DNA from: Mycolicibacterium litorale
GTDB taxonomy: Bacteria; Actinomycetota; Actinomycetes; Mycobacteriales; Mycobacteriaceae
Direction of reading: 5' to 3'
Length of the DNA: 64,000 nt
Assembly (NCBI RefSeq): GCF_010731695.1
Contig: NZ_AP022586.1
Span: forward strand, 1,302,001-1,366,000
Shown: in pieces, positions 54,341 through 62,706 of the stretch
Numbering within the stretch: position 1 is the stretch's first letter
Layout: each line of letters starts with the position of its first letter
Notes under the pieces: model-generated
Database searches by the model: none
What the model saw: the letters and a program-made list of their open reading frames with translations, nothing else
What the model was told of the DNA's origin: nothing
Translations under genes and position numbers: made by a program

Positions 54341-55783
54341 ATGCCAAGTCCCTCCGTCACCTCGCCGCAAGTAGCCGTCAACGACATCGGCTCGGCTGAG
54401 GATTTCCTCGCCGCCATCGACAAGACCATCAAATACTTCAACGATGGCGACATCGTCGAAGGGACGATCGTCAAGGTCGATCGCGACGAAGTCCTCCTAG
54501 ACATCGGCTACAAGACCGAAGGTGTCATCCCTTCCCGCGAGCTCTCCATCAAGCACGACGTCGACCCCAATGAGGTTGTGTCCGTCGGCGACGAGGTGGA
54601 AGCCCTGGTCCTCACCAAGGAGGACAAGGAAGGCCGCCTGATCCTGTCCAAGAAGCGCGCACAGTACGAGCGCGCCTGGGGCACCATCGAAGAGCTCAAG
54701 GAGAAGGACGAGGCCGTCAAGGGCACCGTCATCGAGGTCGTCAAGGGCGGCCTGATCCTCGACATCGGCCTGCGCGGCTTCCTGCCCGCCTCCCTGGTCG
54801 AGATGCGTCGCGTCCGCGATCTGCAGCCGTACATCGGCAAGGAGATCGAGGCCAAGATCATCGAGCTCGACAAGAACCGCAACAACGTGGTGCTCTCGCG
54901 CCGCGCCTGGCTCGAGCAGACGCAGTCCGAGGTGCGCAGCGAGTTCCTCAACCAGCTGCAGAAGGGCGCCATCCGCAAGGGTGTCGTGTCCTCGATCGTC
55001 AACTTCGGCGCGTTCGTCGATCTCGGCGGCGTCGACGGCCTGGTGCACGTCTCAGAGCTGTCCTGGAAGCACATCGACCACCCGTCCGAGGTCGTCACCG
55101 TGGGCGACGAGGTCACCGTCGAGGTGCTCGACGTCGACATGGACCGCGAGCGGGTTTCGCTGTCGCTCAAGGCGACTCAGGAAGATCCGTGGCGCCACTT
55201 CGCCCGCACCCACGCGATCGGCCAGATCGTTCCGGGCAAGGTCACCAAGCTGGTGCCGTTCGGTGCGTTCGTCCGCGTCGAGGAGGGCATCGAGGGTCTG
55301 GTGCACATCTCGGAACTGTCCGAGCGCCACGTCGAGGTCCCGGACCAGGTGGTTCAGGTCGGCGACGACGCGATGGTCAAGGTCATCGACATCGACCTGG
55401 AACGCCGCCGCATCTCGCTGTCGCTCAAGCAGGCCAACGAGGACTACACCGAGGAGTTCGATCCCTCGAAGTACGGTATGGCCGACAGCTACGACGAGCA
55501 GGGCAACTACATCTTCCCCGAGGGCTTCGACTCCGAGACCAACGAATGGCTCGAAGGTTTCGAGAAGCAGCGCGAGGAGTGGGAGTCCCGCTACGCCGAG
55601 GCGGAGCGCCGGCACAAGATGCACACCGCGCAGATGGAGAAGTTCGCCGCCGCCGAGGCCGAAGAGGCCGCGCGTCCGGTGTCGAACGGCTCGTCGCGCT
55701 CGGAGGGGGAGTCGACCGGCGGCACGCTCGCCAGCGACGCCCAACTCGCCGCCCTGCGGGAGAAGCTGGCCGGCAACGCCTAG
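54341..55783 (+). CDS. rpsA: 30S ribosomal protein S1
   Basis: A 480-residue RNA-binding ribosomal protein. Four S1 domains occupy about residues 33-105, 123-188, 209-277 and 294-363, each with the G-x-V or FGAFV pattern (for example VNFGAFVDLGGVDGLVHVSE and VPFGAFVRVEEGIEGLVHIS). The remaining C-terminal region is acidic and helical, ending LREKLAGNA. Length matches mycobacterial RpsA (about 481). ATG 54341 is the conserved start; a ribosome binding site is weak, as is common for S1 mRNA. Confidence 0.97.
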   Translation: MPSPSVTSPQVAVNDIGSAEDFLAAIDKTIKYFNDGDIVEGTIVKVDRDEVLLDIGYKTEGVIPSRELSIKHDVDPNEVVSVGDEVEALVLTKEDKEGRLILSKKRAQYERAWGTIEELKEKDEAVKGTVIEVVKGGLILDIGLRGFLPASLVEMRRVRDLQPYIGKEIEAKIIELDKNRNNVVLSRRAWLEQTQSEVRSEFLNQLQKGAIRKGVVSSIVNFGAFVDLGGVDGLVHVSELSWKHIDHPSEVVTVGDEVTVEVLDVDMDRERVSLSLKATQEDPWRHFARTHAIGQIVPGKVTKLVPFGAFVRVEEGIEGLVHISELSERHVEVPDQVVQVGDDAMVKVIDIDLERRRISLSLKQANEDYTEEFDPSKYGMADSYDEQGNYIFPEGFDSETNEWLEGFEKQREEWESRYAEAERRHKMHTAQMEKFAAAEAEEAARPVSNGSSRSEGESTGGTLASDAQLAALREKLAGNA

Positions 55784-55795
55784 CAGTCATCTCGA

Positions 55796-55830
55796 CGAAC
55801 GCCCCGGCTCACCGCGAGCCGGGGCGTTCG
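55796..55830 (+). terminator. Hairpin terminator after rpsA
   Basis: A 15-bp perfect GC-rich stem (55796-55810 with 55816-55830, arms ending GGCTC/GAGCC) with a 5-nt loop follows the rpsA stop by 12 bp. There is no U tract, which is usual for mycobacterial intrinsic terminators. It separates rpsA from coaE. Confidence 0.75.
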
Positions 55831-55859
55831 CCGTATCCGGGCCCTGACAGACTGGTGCG

Positions 55860-57017
55860 GTGCTGAGAATTGGATTGACCGGCGGGATCGGCGCAGGCAA
55901 GTCGACCGTGTCCGCGACGTTCGCCGAATGCGGTGGCGTCATCGTCGACGGAGACGTGATCTCCCGCGAGGTCGTGGAACCCGGCACCGAGGGACTTGCC
56001 GCGCTCGTCGAGGCCTTCGGCGAGGACATCTTGCAGCCGGACGGTGCACTCAACCGTCCGGCGTTGGCGGCCAAGGCCTTTCAGGATGACGAACAGCGGG
56101 CCAAGCTCAACGGCATCGTGCACCCGCTGGTCGGCAAGCGCAGACAGGAGATCATCGACTCCGTACCCGAGGGCACGGTGGTCGTGGAGGACATCCCGCT
56201 GCTGGTGGAGACCGGGATGGCGCCGTTCTTCCCGCTCGTCGTGGTGGTCTGGGCCGACGAGGAAACCCGGGTGACCCGCCTGATCAAACGGGGGCTGCCG
56301 GAGCACGACGCCCGTGCCCGGATGAAGGCGCAGGCGTCCGATGAGCAGCGTCGCGCGATCGCCGATGTGCTGCTGGACAATTCGGGCACCCAGGAGGAGA
56401 TCGTCGAAGCGGCGCGCCGGCTCTGGTACGAGCGGGTGCTACCGCTGGCCGAGAACATCCGCACCGGCGAACGGGTGCGCATCGCGCCCCGGCTGGTGCC
56501 GCACGATCCGGGCTGGGCCGCCGACGCGCAGCGGATCATCAACCGCGTCAAGGCCGCCGCGGGCGCGAAGGTGCTGCGCGCCGACCACGTCGGTTCGACG
56601 TCCGTCGCCGGCCTGGACGCCAAGGACGTCGTCGACGTCCAGGTGACGGTGGCGGCGCTCGAGGATGCCGACGAGATCGCCGGTGCGCTGGCGGCAGTGG
56701 GATATCCGCGGGTGCCGCACGTCGACTCCGACGTCTCCCACGACGACAGCGACAGGTGGGGTAAGCGGTTGCATGGCGCGGCCGACCCGGGCCGCCCCGC
56801 CAACATCCACGTGCGGGTGGACGGCTGGCCGAATCAGCGGTTCGCGCTGCTGTTCCCGGCGTGGCTCGGGGCGAACCCGGCGGCGCGCGCTGACTATCTC
56901 GAGGTCAAGCGGGCGGCGTTGACCGCGCCGGACTACGCCGACGCGAAGGAGCCGTGGTTCGCCGAGGCCTATCCGACGGCGCTGGCGTGGGCCGAGGCGA
57001 CCGGCTGGCGCCCCTGA
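55860..57017 (+). CDS. coaE: Dephospho-CoA kinase fused to a GrpB (UPF0157) domain
   Basis: A 385-residue fusion. Residues 1-200 are CoaE, which phosphorylates dephospho-CoA in the last step of CoA synthesis: P-loop GLTGGIGAGKST near residue 5, VDGDVISREV and WADEETRVTRLIKRG. Residues about 215-380 are a GrpB/UPF0157 nucleotidyltransferase-like domain with DHVGSTSVAGLDAKDVVDVQ. This fusion is normal in mycobacteria (Rv1631); the GrpB part has been linked to chaperoning or regulating the kinase. GTG 55860 is required for the P-loop. The gene ends 3 bp from a convergent gene. Confidence 0.95.
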   Translation: MLRIGLTGGIGAGKSTVSATFAECGGVIVDGDVISREVVEPGTEGLAALVEAFGEDILQPDGALNRPALAAKAFQDDEQRAKLNGIVHPLVGKRRQEIIDSVPEGTVVVEDIPLLVETGMAPFFPLVVVVWADEETRVTRLIKRGLPEHDARARMKAQASDEQRRAIADVLLDNSGTQEEIVEAARRLWYERVLPLAENIRTGERVRIAPRLVPHDPGWAADAQRIINRVKAAAGAKVLRADHVGSTSVAGLDAKDVVDVQVTVAALEDADEIAGALAAVGYPRVPHVDSDVSHDDSDRWGKRLHGAADPGRPANIHVRVDGWPNQRFALLFPAWLGANPAARADYLEVKRAALTAPDYADAKEPWFAEAYPTALAWAEATGWRP

Positions 57018-57020
57018 CGG

Positions 57021-57563
57021 TCAGATCCCTGGGGCCGCGGGTGCGGGAGCGAGGTCGGCAGGATCCCCCGGAGGCGCCGGCTCGGCCGGCGGGGCGGCCT
57101 CCGCGGAGGCGACCGGCGCCTCACACGTCAGCGCGGCGTAGTCCGGGTCCTGCGGCAGGAAGCGCGGGGCGACGAAGTCGTCGGCCTGCGCGACGATCTG
57201 GCCGTCGACGAGCACCTCGCAGTGCAGGTTCGCCGAGTACGGCCACTGCACCGACACCTTCATCGTCGCCACGCCTGTTTCCGGCAGGACCGTGTTCACC
57301 TCGAACACCCGGCCCGGCACCATCGTCGGGTTGGCCGTCAGTGTCTGATCGTTCTCGGCGCTGTAGGTGATGGTGGCGCCGCGGGACACGCCGTCGATGC
57401 GGGCCCGGTAGACCACGTTGCGGAGCACCTCCGGGGTCTCCTGCGCGGCGGGCTGCGGCTCGACCGCCGGATCGGCCTGCGCGACGGCGGGACTTAACTG
57501 AAAACCACCGACGACGGCCAGCGCCACAGCACCCGCGGTCCATCCGCGCATGACGGAGTTCAT
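57021..57563 (-). CDS. Probable secreted protein of unknown function
   Basis: A 180-residue protein with an N-terminal signal peptide (RGWTAGAVALAVVGGF then a likely cleavage after AVAQA). The mature part has a strand-rich middle (NVVYRARIDGVSRGATITYS and VSVQWPYSANLHCEVLVDGQ) with two cysteines, and a Pro/Ala-rich tail. I do not recognise a family with confidence; it resembles small mycobacterial secreted proteins with an MmpS-like fold. ATG 57563 is used; ATG 57551 is an alternative. It lies 10 bp downstream of the DUF402 gene. Confidence 0.7.
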   Translation of the reverse strand: MNSVMRGWTAGAVALAVVGGFQLSPAVAQADPAVEPQPAAQETPEVLRNVVYRARIDGVSRGATITYSAENDQTLTANPTMVPGRVFEVNTVLPETGVATMKVSVQWPYSANLHCEVLVDGQIVAQADDFVAPRFLPQDPDYAALTCEAPVASAEAAPPAEPAPPGDPADLAPAPAAPGI

Positions 57564-57573
57564 GTAGATGACC

Positions 57574-58014
57574 TTACAATGTTCGCCACGACAGGACCAT
57601 GCCGTTGCCGGCGAGCCAGCGCTGCAGGTCGTAATCGTGCCGGGCGAGCCCATCGACGGTGTTCACGGCCGTCTGGACCGCCTGCTCGCCGACCTCGGGG
57701 GTGAGCAGGTTGTGCCGGACCGCGGTCAGCAGTTCGTCCACGTCGCACAGTTCGGCGCCGATGCCCGTGCGCACCACCACGTCGAGATAGTGGTCCTCGG
57801 CCGTCCACCGGTGCGGGCCCGGTGTGTAGGTGCCGATGTCGAGGTAGAAGTCCTGATCCCGCTCGAAGCCGGGGCTGAAGTGAAACACCGACGCCCGCAG
57901 GTTGAGCGAGGGCAGCAGCCACGACTCGAGATAGTGGAACTGGGCGCGGCCGGGGGTGGGGCGGGCCATGTAGAGGCCCCAAGGCTCCACCGAGTAGACG
58001 TCGACGGCCCGCAC
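57574..58014 (-). CDS. DUF402 protein; true start probably upstream at a non-canonical codon
   Basis: From the first canonical start (GTG 58014) the protein has 146 residues with EPWGLYMARPTPGRAQFHYL and DYLDIGTYTPGP-like and WTAEDHYLDVVVRTG motifs of DUF402 (FomD-like hydrolase fold; some members hydrolyse nucleoside diphosphates). The frame is open a further 22 codons upstream to an in-frame TGA and reads IHPPKHETFDLLACTNTDPK, which looks like the conserved N-terminus of the family. No ATG, GTG or TTG precedes that segment; the first codon is ATC at 58080-58078. Corresponds in position to Rv1632c. The evidence for the extra N-terminus is family resemblance from memory. Confidence 0.8.
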   Translation of the reverse strand: MRAVDVYSVEPWGLYMARPTPGRAQFHYLESWLLPSLNLRASVFHFSPGFERDQDFYLDIGTYTPGPHRWTAEDHYLDVVVRTGIGAELCDVDELLTAVRHNLLTPEVGEQAVQTAVNTVDGLARHDYDLQRWLAGNGMVLSWRTL

Positions 58015-58137
58015 GATGCCCTTGGGATCGGTGTTCGTGCAGGCGAGCAGGTCGAACGTCTCGTGCTTAGGTGGGTGGATACCTCAGCATAGGAGTGCGC
58101 GGCGGGCGGGGAACAAGAACCTGTCGGTGGCTGGTTC

Positions 58138-58143
58138 TACCCT
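58138..58143 (+). promoter_or_regulatory. Putative -10 element of uvrB (leaderless)
   Basis: TACCCT fits the TANNNT consensus and lies so that transcription would begin at or next to the ATG at 58150. There is no ribosome binding site before that ATG. No clear mycobacterial SOS box (TCGAAC-N4-GTTCGA) was found in the divergent 58081-58149 region. Confidence 0.45.
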
Positions 58144-58149
58144 GGTGAA

Positions 58150-60309
58150 ATGGCTTTCGCTACCGAACACCCAGTGCTCGCGCATTCCGAGTACCGCCCT
58201 GTCGAGGCGATGGTGCGTACCGGCAACCGGTTCGAGGTGGTCAGCCCCTACCAGCCCGCCGGTGACCAGCCCGCGGCCATCGACGAGCTGGAACGCCGCA
58301 TCAAGGCGGGGGAGCGCGACGTCGTCCTACTGGGCGCCACCGGCACCGGTAAATCGGCCACCACCGCGTGGCTGGTCGAACGGCTCCAGCGGCCGACACT
58401 GGTGATGGCGCCGAACAAGACGCTCGCCGCCCAGCTCGCCAACGAGTTGCGGGAGATGTTGCCGCACAACGCCGTCGAGTACTTCGTGTCGTACTACGAC
58501 TACTACCAGCCCGAGGCGTACATCGCGCAGACGGACACCTACATCGAGAAGGACAGCTCGATCAACGACGACGTGGAGCGGCTACGGCACTCCGCGACGT
58601 CGAGCCTGCTGTCCCGGCGCGATGTCGTGGTGGTGGCATCGGTGTCCTGCATCTACGGCCTCGGCACGCCGCAGTCGTACATGGATCGCTCGGTGGAGCT
58701 GCGGGTCGGCGAGGAGGTTCCGCGCGACGCGCTGCTGCGCCTGCTGGTGGACGTGCAGTACACCCGCAACGACATGGCGTTCACCCGCGGCACCTTCCGG
58801 GTGCGGGGCGACACCGTCGAGATCATCCCGTCCTACGAGGAGCTGGCCGTCCGCATCGAGTTCTTCGGTGACGAGGTGGAGGCGCTGTACTACCTGCACC
58901 CGCTGACCGGGGACATCGTCCGGCGGGTCGATTCGCTGCGGATCTTCCCCGCGACCCACTACGTCGCCGGCCCGGAGCGGATGGCGCAGGCGATCTCGTC
59001 GATCGAGAAGGAACTCGAGGAGCGGCTGGCCGAACTCGAAGGTCAGGGCAAGCTGCTGGAGGCGCAGCGGTTGCGTATGCGCACCAACTACGACATCGAG
59101 ATGATGCGCCAGGTCGGGTTCTGCTCCGGCATCGAGAACTATTCGCGCCACATCGACGGACGCGGTCCCGGCACGGCGCCGGCCACGCTGCTCGACTACT
59201 TCCCCGAAGACTTCCTCCTGGTCATCGACGAGTCCCACGTGACGGTGCCGCAGATCGGCGGCATGTACGAGGGCGACATGTCGCGTAAGCGCAACCTGGT
59301 CGACTTCGGTTTCCGGCTGCCGTCGGCCGTCGACAACCGGCCGCTGACGTGGGAGGAGTTCGCCTCCCGCATCGGGCAGACGGTGTACCTGTCCGCGACA
59401 CCCGGCCCGTACGAGATGAGCCAGTCCGGCGGTGAGTTCGTCGAGCAGGTGATCCGCCCGACGGGCCTGGTGGATCCACAGGTGGTCGTCAAACCCACCA
59501 AGGGCCAGATCGACGACCTGATCGGCGAGATCCGCAAACGCACCGAGCGCGACGAGCGGGTGCTGGTCACGACGCTGACGAAGAAGATGGCCGAGGACCT
59601 CACCGACTACCTGCTCGAACTCGGCATCCGGGTGCGGTACCTGCACTCGGAAGTCGACACGCTGCGGCGCGTGGAGTTGCTGCGCCAGTTGCGGCTGGGA
59701 GAGTACGACGTGCTGGTCGGCATCAACCTCCTCCGCGAGGGCCTCGACCTGCCCGAGGTGTCGCTGGTCGCGATCCTCGACGCCGACAAGGAAGGGTTCC
59801 TGCGGTCGACGCGGAGCCTCATCCAGACCATCGGCCGCGCGGCGCGCAACGTGTCGGGAGAGGTGCACATGTACGCCGACAAGATCACCGATTCGATGCG
59901 TGAGGCGATCGACGAGACCGAACGCCGCCGCGCCAAGCAGATCGCCTACAACGAGGCGCACGGCATCGACCCGAAACCGCTGCGCAAGAAGATCGCCGAC
60001 ATCCTCGACCAGGTGTACCGCGAGGCCGAGGACACCGAGACCGTCGAGGTGGGCGGTTCGGGCCGCAACGCGTCGCGGGGTCGACGGGCGCCGGGCGAGC
60101 CGGGGCGCGCGGTGAGCGCAGGCATCGTCGAGGGCCGCGACACGTCGGCCATGCCGCGCGCGGAACTGGCCGATCTGATCAAGGACCTGACCGAGCAGAT
60201 GATGACCGCGGCGCGCGACCTGCAGTTCGAACTGGCCGCCCGCATCCGCGACGAGATCCACGACCTCAAGAAGGAACTCCGCGGTATGGACGCTGCGGGC
60301 CTGAAGTGA
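58150..60309 (+). CDS. uvrB: UvrABC system helicase subunit B
   Basis: A 719-residue nucleotide-excision-repair protein that verifies damage and loads UvrC. P-loop [13 protein letters not shown] (from about residue 60), beta-hairpin [15 protein letters not shown]-type box [11 protein letters not shown] and the C-terminal helicase motifs ([20 protein letters not shown] and QTIGRAARN) are all present. The last 40 residues form the UVR domain that contacts UvrC ([20 protein letters not shown]). A basic Gly/Arg-rich linker (about 635-665) precedes it. Length agrees with mycobacterial UvrB. Confidence 0.97.
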   Translation: MAFATEHPVLAHSEYRPVEAMVRTGNRFEVVSPYQPAGDQPAAIDELERRIKAGERDVVLLGATGTGKSATTAWLVERLQRPTLVMAPNKTLAAQLANELREMLPHNAVEYFVSYYDYYQPEAYIAQTDTYIEKDSSINDDVERLRHSATSSLLSRRDVVVVASVSCIYGLGTPQSYMDRSVELRVGEEVPRDALLRLLVDVQYTRNDMAFTRGTFRVRGDTVEIIPSYEELAVRIEFFGDEVEALYYLHPLTGDIVRRVDSLRIFPATHYVAGPERMAQAISSIEKELEERLAELEGQGKLLEAQRLRMRTNYDIEMMRQVGFCSGIENYSRHIDGRGPGTAPATLLDYFPEDFLLVIDESHVTVPQIGGMYEGDMSRKRNLVDFGFRLPSAVDNRPLTWEEFASRIGQTVYLSATPGPYEMSQSGGEFVEQVIRPTGLVDPQVVVKPTKGQIDDLIGEIRKRTERDERVLVTTLTKKMAEDLTDYLLELGIRVRYLHSEVDTLRRVELLRQLRLGEYDVLVGINLLREGLDLPEVSLVAILDADKEGFLRSTRSLIQTIGRAARNVSGEVHMYADKITDSMREAIDETERRRAKQIAYNEAHGIDPKPLRKKIADILDQVYREAEDTETVEVGGSGRNASRGRRAPGEPGRAVSAGIVEGRDTSAMPRAELADLIKDLTEQMMTAARDLQFELAARIRDEIHDLKKELRGMDAAGLK

Positions 60310-60316
60310 CGCGGGG

Positions 60317-60347
60317 TTGACCTCAACCGCGGTTGAGCCCCTAGCGT
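60317..60347 (+). promoter_or_regulatory. MerR-type promoter in front of the MFS pump
   Basis: TTGACC (60317-60322) and TAGCGT (60342-60347) are separated by 19 bp. The spacer contains most of CTCAACCGCGGTTGAG (60322-60337), a 16-bp perfect palindrome. An overlong 19-bp spacer holding a dyad is the hallmark of MerR-family promoters. Transcription would begin about at the GTG start of the MFS gene (60354), so the mRNA is probably leaderless. No merR gene lies in the window. Confidence 0.65.
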
Positions 60348-60353
60348 GTCGGC

Positions 60354-61751
60354 GTGGCTGACACCTCGCGCGTCTCGGTAGGTACGTGGCGCGATCTGCT
60401 GGGCCCGGCGCATCTGGGCGCCTCCACCGTGCTCGCGGGCGGGGTTCTGCTCTACGCCACCAACGAGTTCCTCACCATCAGCCTGATGCCGAGCGCCGTC
60501 GCCGACATCGGCGGTCAGCGGTTCTACGCGTGGGTGACGACGGTCTATCTGGTCGCGTCGGTGATCGCCGCGACGCTGGTGCACTCGCTGCTGATCCGTC
60601 TCGGCCCGCGCTGGGCGTACCTGTCCGGGCTGAGCGTGTTCGCCGCGGGCAGCCTGGGGTGTGCGCTGGCGCCGACCATGGAGTTGCTCCTGCTCGGCCG
60701 CACGGTGCAGGGCGCGGCAGGCGGCCTGCTCGCCGGCCTCGGATACGCGGTGATCAACACCGCCCTGCCGAGCCGGCTGTGGACCCGGGCGTCGGCGCTG
60801 GTGTCGGCGATGTGGGGTGTCGGTACGGTCGTCGGCCCTTCGGCCGGTGGGTTGTTCGCGCAGTTCGGCAGCTGGCGATGGGCGTTCGGCGTGCTGGTCG
60901 CGCTGACGGCGGCGATCGCGGTTCTGGTGCCCTACGCGCTACCGGGTCGCGGCGACGCCCGAGACCTGCCACGACTGCGCTTCCCGCTGTGGTCCCTTCT
61001 GCTGTTGGGCGGCGCGGCGCTGATGGTCAGCACGGCTGGGATTCCGCACGACGTGCGTGCCACCGCGGCGCTGCTGGGGGCGGGCGCGGCGCTCGTCGTG
61101 GTGTTCGTTGCCGTCGACCGTCGCGCCGCGGTTGCGGTGCTCCCGGCCAGCACCTTTCGATCCGGTCCGTTGAAGTGGATCTACGCGACGCTGGGGCTGC
61201 TGATGGCGGCCACCATGGTCGACATGTACGTGCCGCTGTTCGGTCAGCGGCTCGCCGGGATGGCTCCGGTGGTCGCGGGGTTCTTCGGCGCGGTGCTCTC
61301 GGTGGGGTGGACGGGAGGCGAGATCACCAGCGCCTCGCTGCGCCGCGTCCATGTGATCACCCGCACGGTCGCCGTCGCCCCGCTCGTCATGGCGGCCGGG
61401 CTGGCGCTCGGCATGTTCGCGCTGCGCGACGAGATGTCCTTGGGGTGGTCGGCGCTGTGGGCGGCCGGGCTGCTGGTCACGGGCACCGGCATCGGGATCG
61501 CGTGGCCGCATCTGTCGGCGTGGGCGATGAGCCGGGTGGACGATCCGGCGGAGGGACCCGCGGCGGCCGCGGCGATCAACACCGTGCAGCTCATCTGTGG
61601 AGCGTTCGGCGCGGGGTTGGCCGGTGTCGTCGTGAACCTCACCGATGCGGGCAACGCCACCGCCGCGCGCTGGCTGTTCGGTGCCTTCGCGTGTTTCGTG
61701 GCCCTCGGCGTCATCGCATCAACGCGAAGCTGCCGCGCGCCGGCGCGCTAG
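60354..61751 (+). CDS. MFS transporter, probable drug efflux (Rv1634 type)
   Basis: A 465-residue membrane protein with 12-14 helices. ATNEFLTISLMPSAVADIGG and the LLLLGRTVQGAAGGLLAGLG motif (motif C-like region) fit drug:proton antiporters of the major facilitator superfamily. GTG 60354 is the only start that keeps the N-terminus. It corresponds to Rv1634, annotated as a possible drug efflux protein. It stands alone 44 bp after uvrB behind a MerR-type promoter. Substrate unknown. Confidence 0.92.
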   Translation: MADTSRVSVGTWRDLLGPAHLGASTVLAGGVLLYATNEFLTISLMPSAVADIGGQRFYAWVTTVYLVASVIAATLVHSLLIRLGPRWAYLSGLSVFAAGSLGCALAPTMELLLLGRTVQGAAGGLLAGLGYAVINTALPSRLWTRASALVSAMWGVGTVVGPSAGGLFAQFGSWRWAFGVLVALTAAIAVLVPYALPGRGDARDLPRLRFPLWSLLLLGGAALMVSTAGIPHDVRATAALLGAGAALVVVFVAVDRRAAVAVLPASTFRSGPLKWIYATLGLLMAATMVDMYVPLFGQRLAGMAPVVAGFFGAVLSVGWTGGEITSASLRRVHVITRTVAVAPLVMAAGLALGMFALRDEMSLGWSALWAAGLLVTGTGIGIAWPHLSAWAMSRVDDPAEGPAAAAAINTVQLICGAFGAGLAGVVVNLTDAGNATAARWLFGAFACFVALGVIASTRSCRAPAR

Positions 61752-61759
61752 CCGAGGCG

Positions 61760-62494
61760 TCAGTCCGGGTCGTCGTCGATCTGCCGGATCGCGGTCACGC
61801 CGTCGATGGTGGCCAGCACCGACGCTGCGGCGAGGATCCGGTTGCCCGACAGAGTCAGCACCACGCCGGTGCGACCCGGACCCGCGCCCAGCGGTTCGCC
61901 GGGCACGTCGGCGGCGAGTTCGGCGAGCTGCCACTGCCGTCGGGCGCAGGCCTGCAGGAGTCGGGTGAGCACGCCCTGCCCCTCCCGGTAGGTGACGTGC
62001 AGGCGCACCGATCCGCTGAGCCGTGCGTTCAGACGCCGCGCGACCGGCATGAAACCCACGACGATCACGAAGTGCAAGGCGGTCACCAGACACGCCAGCA
62101 GCAGTAGCCCTGCGCCGGCGGCCATTCCGATCGCGGCGGATTCCCAGACCGCCGCCGCGGTGGTGAGACCGTGCACCGACCCACGCCGGAAGATGATGAT
62201 GCCTGCGCCGAGAAAGCCGATGCCGGTGACGATCTGCGCGGCGACGCGGGACGGATCGACTTCGACCGTCCCGGTCGACAGCACGTCGTGGAAGCCGAAC
62301 TTGCTCACCAGCAGAATGAGCGCCGAGGCCGTCCCGACGATCGTCTGTGTGCGCAAACCGGCACTCTTGCCCTGGATTTCGCGTTCGAGCCCGATCAGCG
62401 CGGTCAACCCGAACGCGACGAGTAAACCGATGATCTGCCGGGGTTCCTGGCCCGGCCCGCCGAAGAACGGATCCGCCGCCAGCATGAAATCCAT
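61760..62494 (-). CDS. MgtC/SapB-family membrane protein
   Basis: A 244-residue protein with about five helices and a soluble C-terminal domain of about 90 residues. The family motifs ALIGLEREIQGKSAGLRTQTIV and GIGFLGAGIIIFRRGSVHGLTTAA are clear. MgtC proteins regulate membrane transport under magnesium limitation and in macrophages. This member has an ACT-like tail (VRLHVTYREGQG onward), unlike minimal MgtC. ATG 62494 begins the family sequence. It is convergent with the MFS gene (8 bp apart). Confidence 0.88.
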   Translation of the reverse strand: MDFMLAADPFFGGPGQEPRQIIGLLVAFGLTALIGLEREIQGKSAGLRTQTIVGTASALILLVSKFGFHDVLSTGTVEVDPSRVAAQIVTGIGFLGAGIIIFRRGSVHGLTTAAAVWESAAIGMAAGAGLLLLACLVTALHFVIVVGFMPVARRLNARLSGSVRLHVTYREGQGVLTRLLQACARRQWQLAELAADVPGEPLGAGPGRTGVVLTLSGNRILAAASVLATIDGVTAIRQIDDDPD

Positions 62495-62609
62495 AGCCGA
62501 CCGTAACCGGGCGCCGCGGTCGACGAGAGGTGGCGCGCAGGGCCGGCCGGAATCACGATGAGCGAAAAGGTGGGCCGCGCAACCGGCGTGCGGCACAGTC
62601 GGTGTCGAC

Positions 62610-62680
62610 GCGGGTGTGGCTGAGTGGCTAGGCACCGGCCTGCAAAGCCGTTTACACGGGTTCGAATCCCGTCATCCGCT
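62610..62680 (+). tRNA. tRNA-Cys (GCA)
   Basis: Acceptor GCGGGTG pairs with CATCCGC (one G-U). The anticodon loop CTGCAAA gives anticodon GCA. The T-arm is ACGGG-TTCGAAT-CCCGT. Discriminator is T, followed by an encoded CCA at 62681-62683. All are as expected for tRNA-Cys. Confidence 0.95.
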
Positions 62681-62684
62681 CCAG

Positions 62685-62700
62685 CGCCCCACACGGGGCG
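62685..62700. terminator. Short GC hairpin between tRNA-Cys and the mannosyltransferase gene
   Basis: CGCCCC and GGGGCG form a 6-bp stem around ACAC immediately after the tRNA CCA and 7 bp before the end of the convergent gene. It may terminate either transcript. Confidence 0.35.
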
Positions 62701-62706
62701 AGGCCG

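Noticed and set aside
58081..58149. SOS box upstream of uvrB
   Set aside because: No sequence close to the mycobacterial LexA consensus was found; GAAC occurs without a paired GTTC at the right spacing.
58582..60261. 559-codon antisense frame over uvrB
   Set aside because: Shadow frame; the plus strand encodes a complete UvrB with all motifs.
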